A stretch of 39,754 bases of DNA from Linderina pennispora (lineage: Eukaryota > Kickxellomycota > Kickxellomycetes > Kickxellales > Kickxellaceae). Below, piece by piece: positions 38,779 to 39,754 of this stretch. The position numbers and the translations under genes are program-made. Below the pieces are notes generated by a model. That model was given only the letters and a program-made list of their open reading frames with translations. It searched no databases and was not told the origin of the DNA. The DNA lies in NCBI RefSeq assembly GCF_002104995.1, contig NW_024468327.1, positions 1 through 39,754 of the forward strand. Direction: 5' to 3'. Positions within the stretch are counted from its first letter, which is position 1, and each line of letters starts with the position of its first letter.

Positions 38779-39740
38779 ATGAAACAATTACCACATAGCG
38801 CCAGGCAGATGGGCAACGGCGTGTGGGCAGAGGAACGCTGGCATCTCTTGCCCTGATAATCGGCGGGCTTTTCTATTTCTTTGCCCTGGGTGCCAAAGAT
38901 CGCATGCTGACTCTTGTCCGAGTCCTGGCCAACCCGACACCAGATTGCATGTACATCCAGCCGCCATCGCTCACAGTGCTCAGTGCTGAATCGGTTCGCA
39001 TAGGATGGCGCTCGTCCTGTAAACACAGTGCACTGGTGAAATTCAACAGCGGCGAAGTGGCACCCCATGTCGTATCAGCTGGGCCATTAAATAGCTGGTT
39101 TGAATATGCTGCTGATGTGCCTGTTGCGTATGGCCAGCCAACACAGCTCCATGTCGAGACCGATAACTGGGCGCTGAACCAGATACTGCCGATCCGGTAC
39201 ACCAGCCCGTGGTCCACAGTGGCACACGGCGAGCCGGGAAATACGTCGCTGCCAGTGTTTGCCATCGGACTTGTCGACATTGCTAGGATCAGTGACCATG
39301 CTGGCGAGCCATGGGCTACCGAGTTGGCTGATATTCTGCACGGTCATCGTCTCAGCTTTGTCATGCATCCCAAGGCACAGCGTGGTAGCCCAGGCATTGA
39401 TGGGATTGTCCATGCACCACCCGATAGTGCATCATTTGCTGCTTTTGCAGGCAATGTTTGCGTTGTAGCGACAAGCGCCAGCAGCCCTTCCAAATCGCTC
39501 GAAGGATTTGGGAAATGTGCCGGTGCAGATCTCTCAGCGATATTCATCGACATGGACTGGACTCACCGGCTGCTTTACTGGCTTGGCATCAGTGGTGCCT
39601 TGCAGAGCCGGCTTTTTAACTACTTTTCTGGAATAAGCAAGGTTGCTGGCACCAAGGCAGTTGTGATCAGGACCAACAGCAGACTTGTGCCAGTGGACGC
39701 GACGTCTCTGCGTCCTCTTGTACCAGGTGTAGTCTGCTAG
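38779..39740 (+). CDS. Membrane-anchored protein, possible inactive paralogue of the upstream phosphoesterase
   Basis: About 315 residues if the ATG at 38779 is used. That frame (MKQLPHSARQMGNG ...) stops early, and the long frame becomes open only after a stop near 38797, without its own ATG before residue 30. One frame step near the GTGT at 38821-38825 would join the two. The long frame has a hydrophobic anchor (LASLALIIGGLFYFFALGA), a beta-rich segment (SLTVLSAESVRIGWRSSCKH) that parallels the FN3-like part of the gene upstream, and a C-terminal domain ending with TAG at 39738-39740. None of the five metal-binding motifs of the upstream enzyme is present. I infer a tandem duplicate that has lost catalysis; similarity is architectural and weak. 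It could also be an unrelated membrane protein. Confidence 0.55.
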
Positions 39741-39754
39741 GCAATGCATTGGGT

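Overview
The window is a compact, gene-dense piece of a nuclear genome from a fungus, most likely an early-diverging (zygomycete-grade) lineage. Short GT-AG introns carry CTAAC/CTAAT-type branch points. Gene leaders are pyrimidine-rich and several 3' ends carry AATAAA. Recognisable fungal genes include VMA16, RPS17, TSC13, LOS1/exportin-T, CHO2, the myosin essential light chain MLC1/cdc4 and a DPB11/rad4/TopBP1 homologue. The SANT/Myb plus U-box-like protein and the F-box plus EF-hand protein resemble what I recall from zygomycete genomes, and a Kickxellales-like host is my guess only. No rRNA, tRNA, CRISPR array or intact transposon was found.

Layout, left to right. Positions 1-3200 hold no convincing gene and three A/T homopolymer tracts. 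3201-5313 (-): SANT/Myb plus U-box-like nuclear protein. 5589-6209 (-): V-ATPase c''. 6816-8081 (-) and 9605-10596 (+): two divergent HMG-box genes separated by 1.5 kb; the second has an H1-like tail. 10808-11830 (+): F-box/EF-hand protein. 11899-16495 (-): five-exon TopBP1/Dpb11 checkpoint scaffold, rebuilt from exons. 18012-18209 (+): 65-residue C2H2 zinc-finger microprotein with its own TATA box. 18764-19582 (-): RPS17, with an intron directly after the ATG. 19873-20874 (+): TSC13. 21765-23206 (+): degenerate Fanzor, the eukaryotic TnpB-like RNA-guided nuclease family, in an AT-richer island. 23987-27528 (+): exportin-T. 27829-28449 (+): small disordered orphan. 28985-32153 (+): CHO2. 32752-33357 (-): secreted GPI-anchored BIM1/X325-like copper protein. 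34574-35136 (+): myosin essential light chain. 35217-36117 (-): disordered orphan. 37001-38291 (+): membrane-anchored metallophosphoesterase. 38779-39740 (+): its apparent catalytically dead neighbour.

Most genes are unrelated housekeeping neighbours. Two share a theme: TSC13 (very-long-chain fatty acid elongation) and CHO2 (phosphatidylcholine synthesis) are both ER lipid enzymes.

A recurrent technical feature matters for reading this annotation. At least ten places in seven genes show a one-base frame break, mostly in short homopolymers, where the homologous protein plainly continues in another frame. Because essential genes are hit, base-calling or assembly indels are the simplest explanation. 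Spans are therefore given for whole genes, with each break listed.

The most interesting locus is the Fanzor remnant. Its N-terminal part and its RuvC-III end are recognisable, but the central RuvC-I/II nuclease core is absent.
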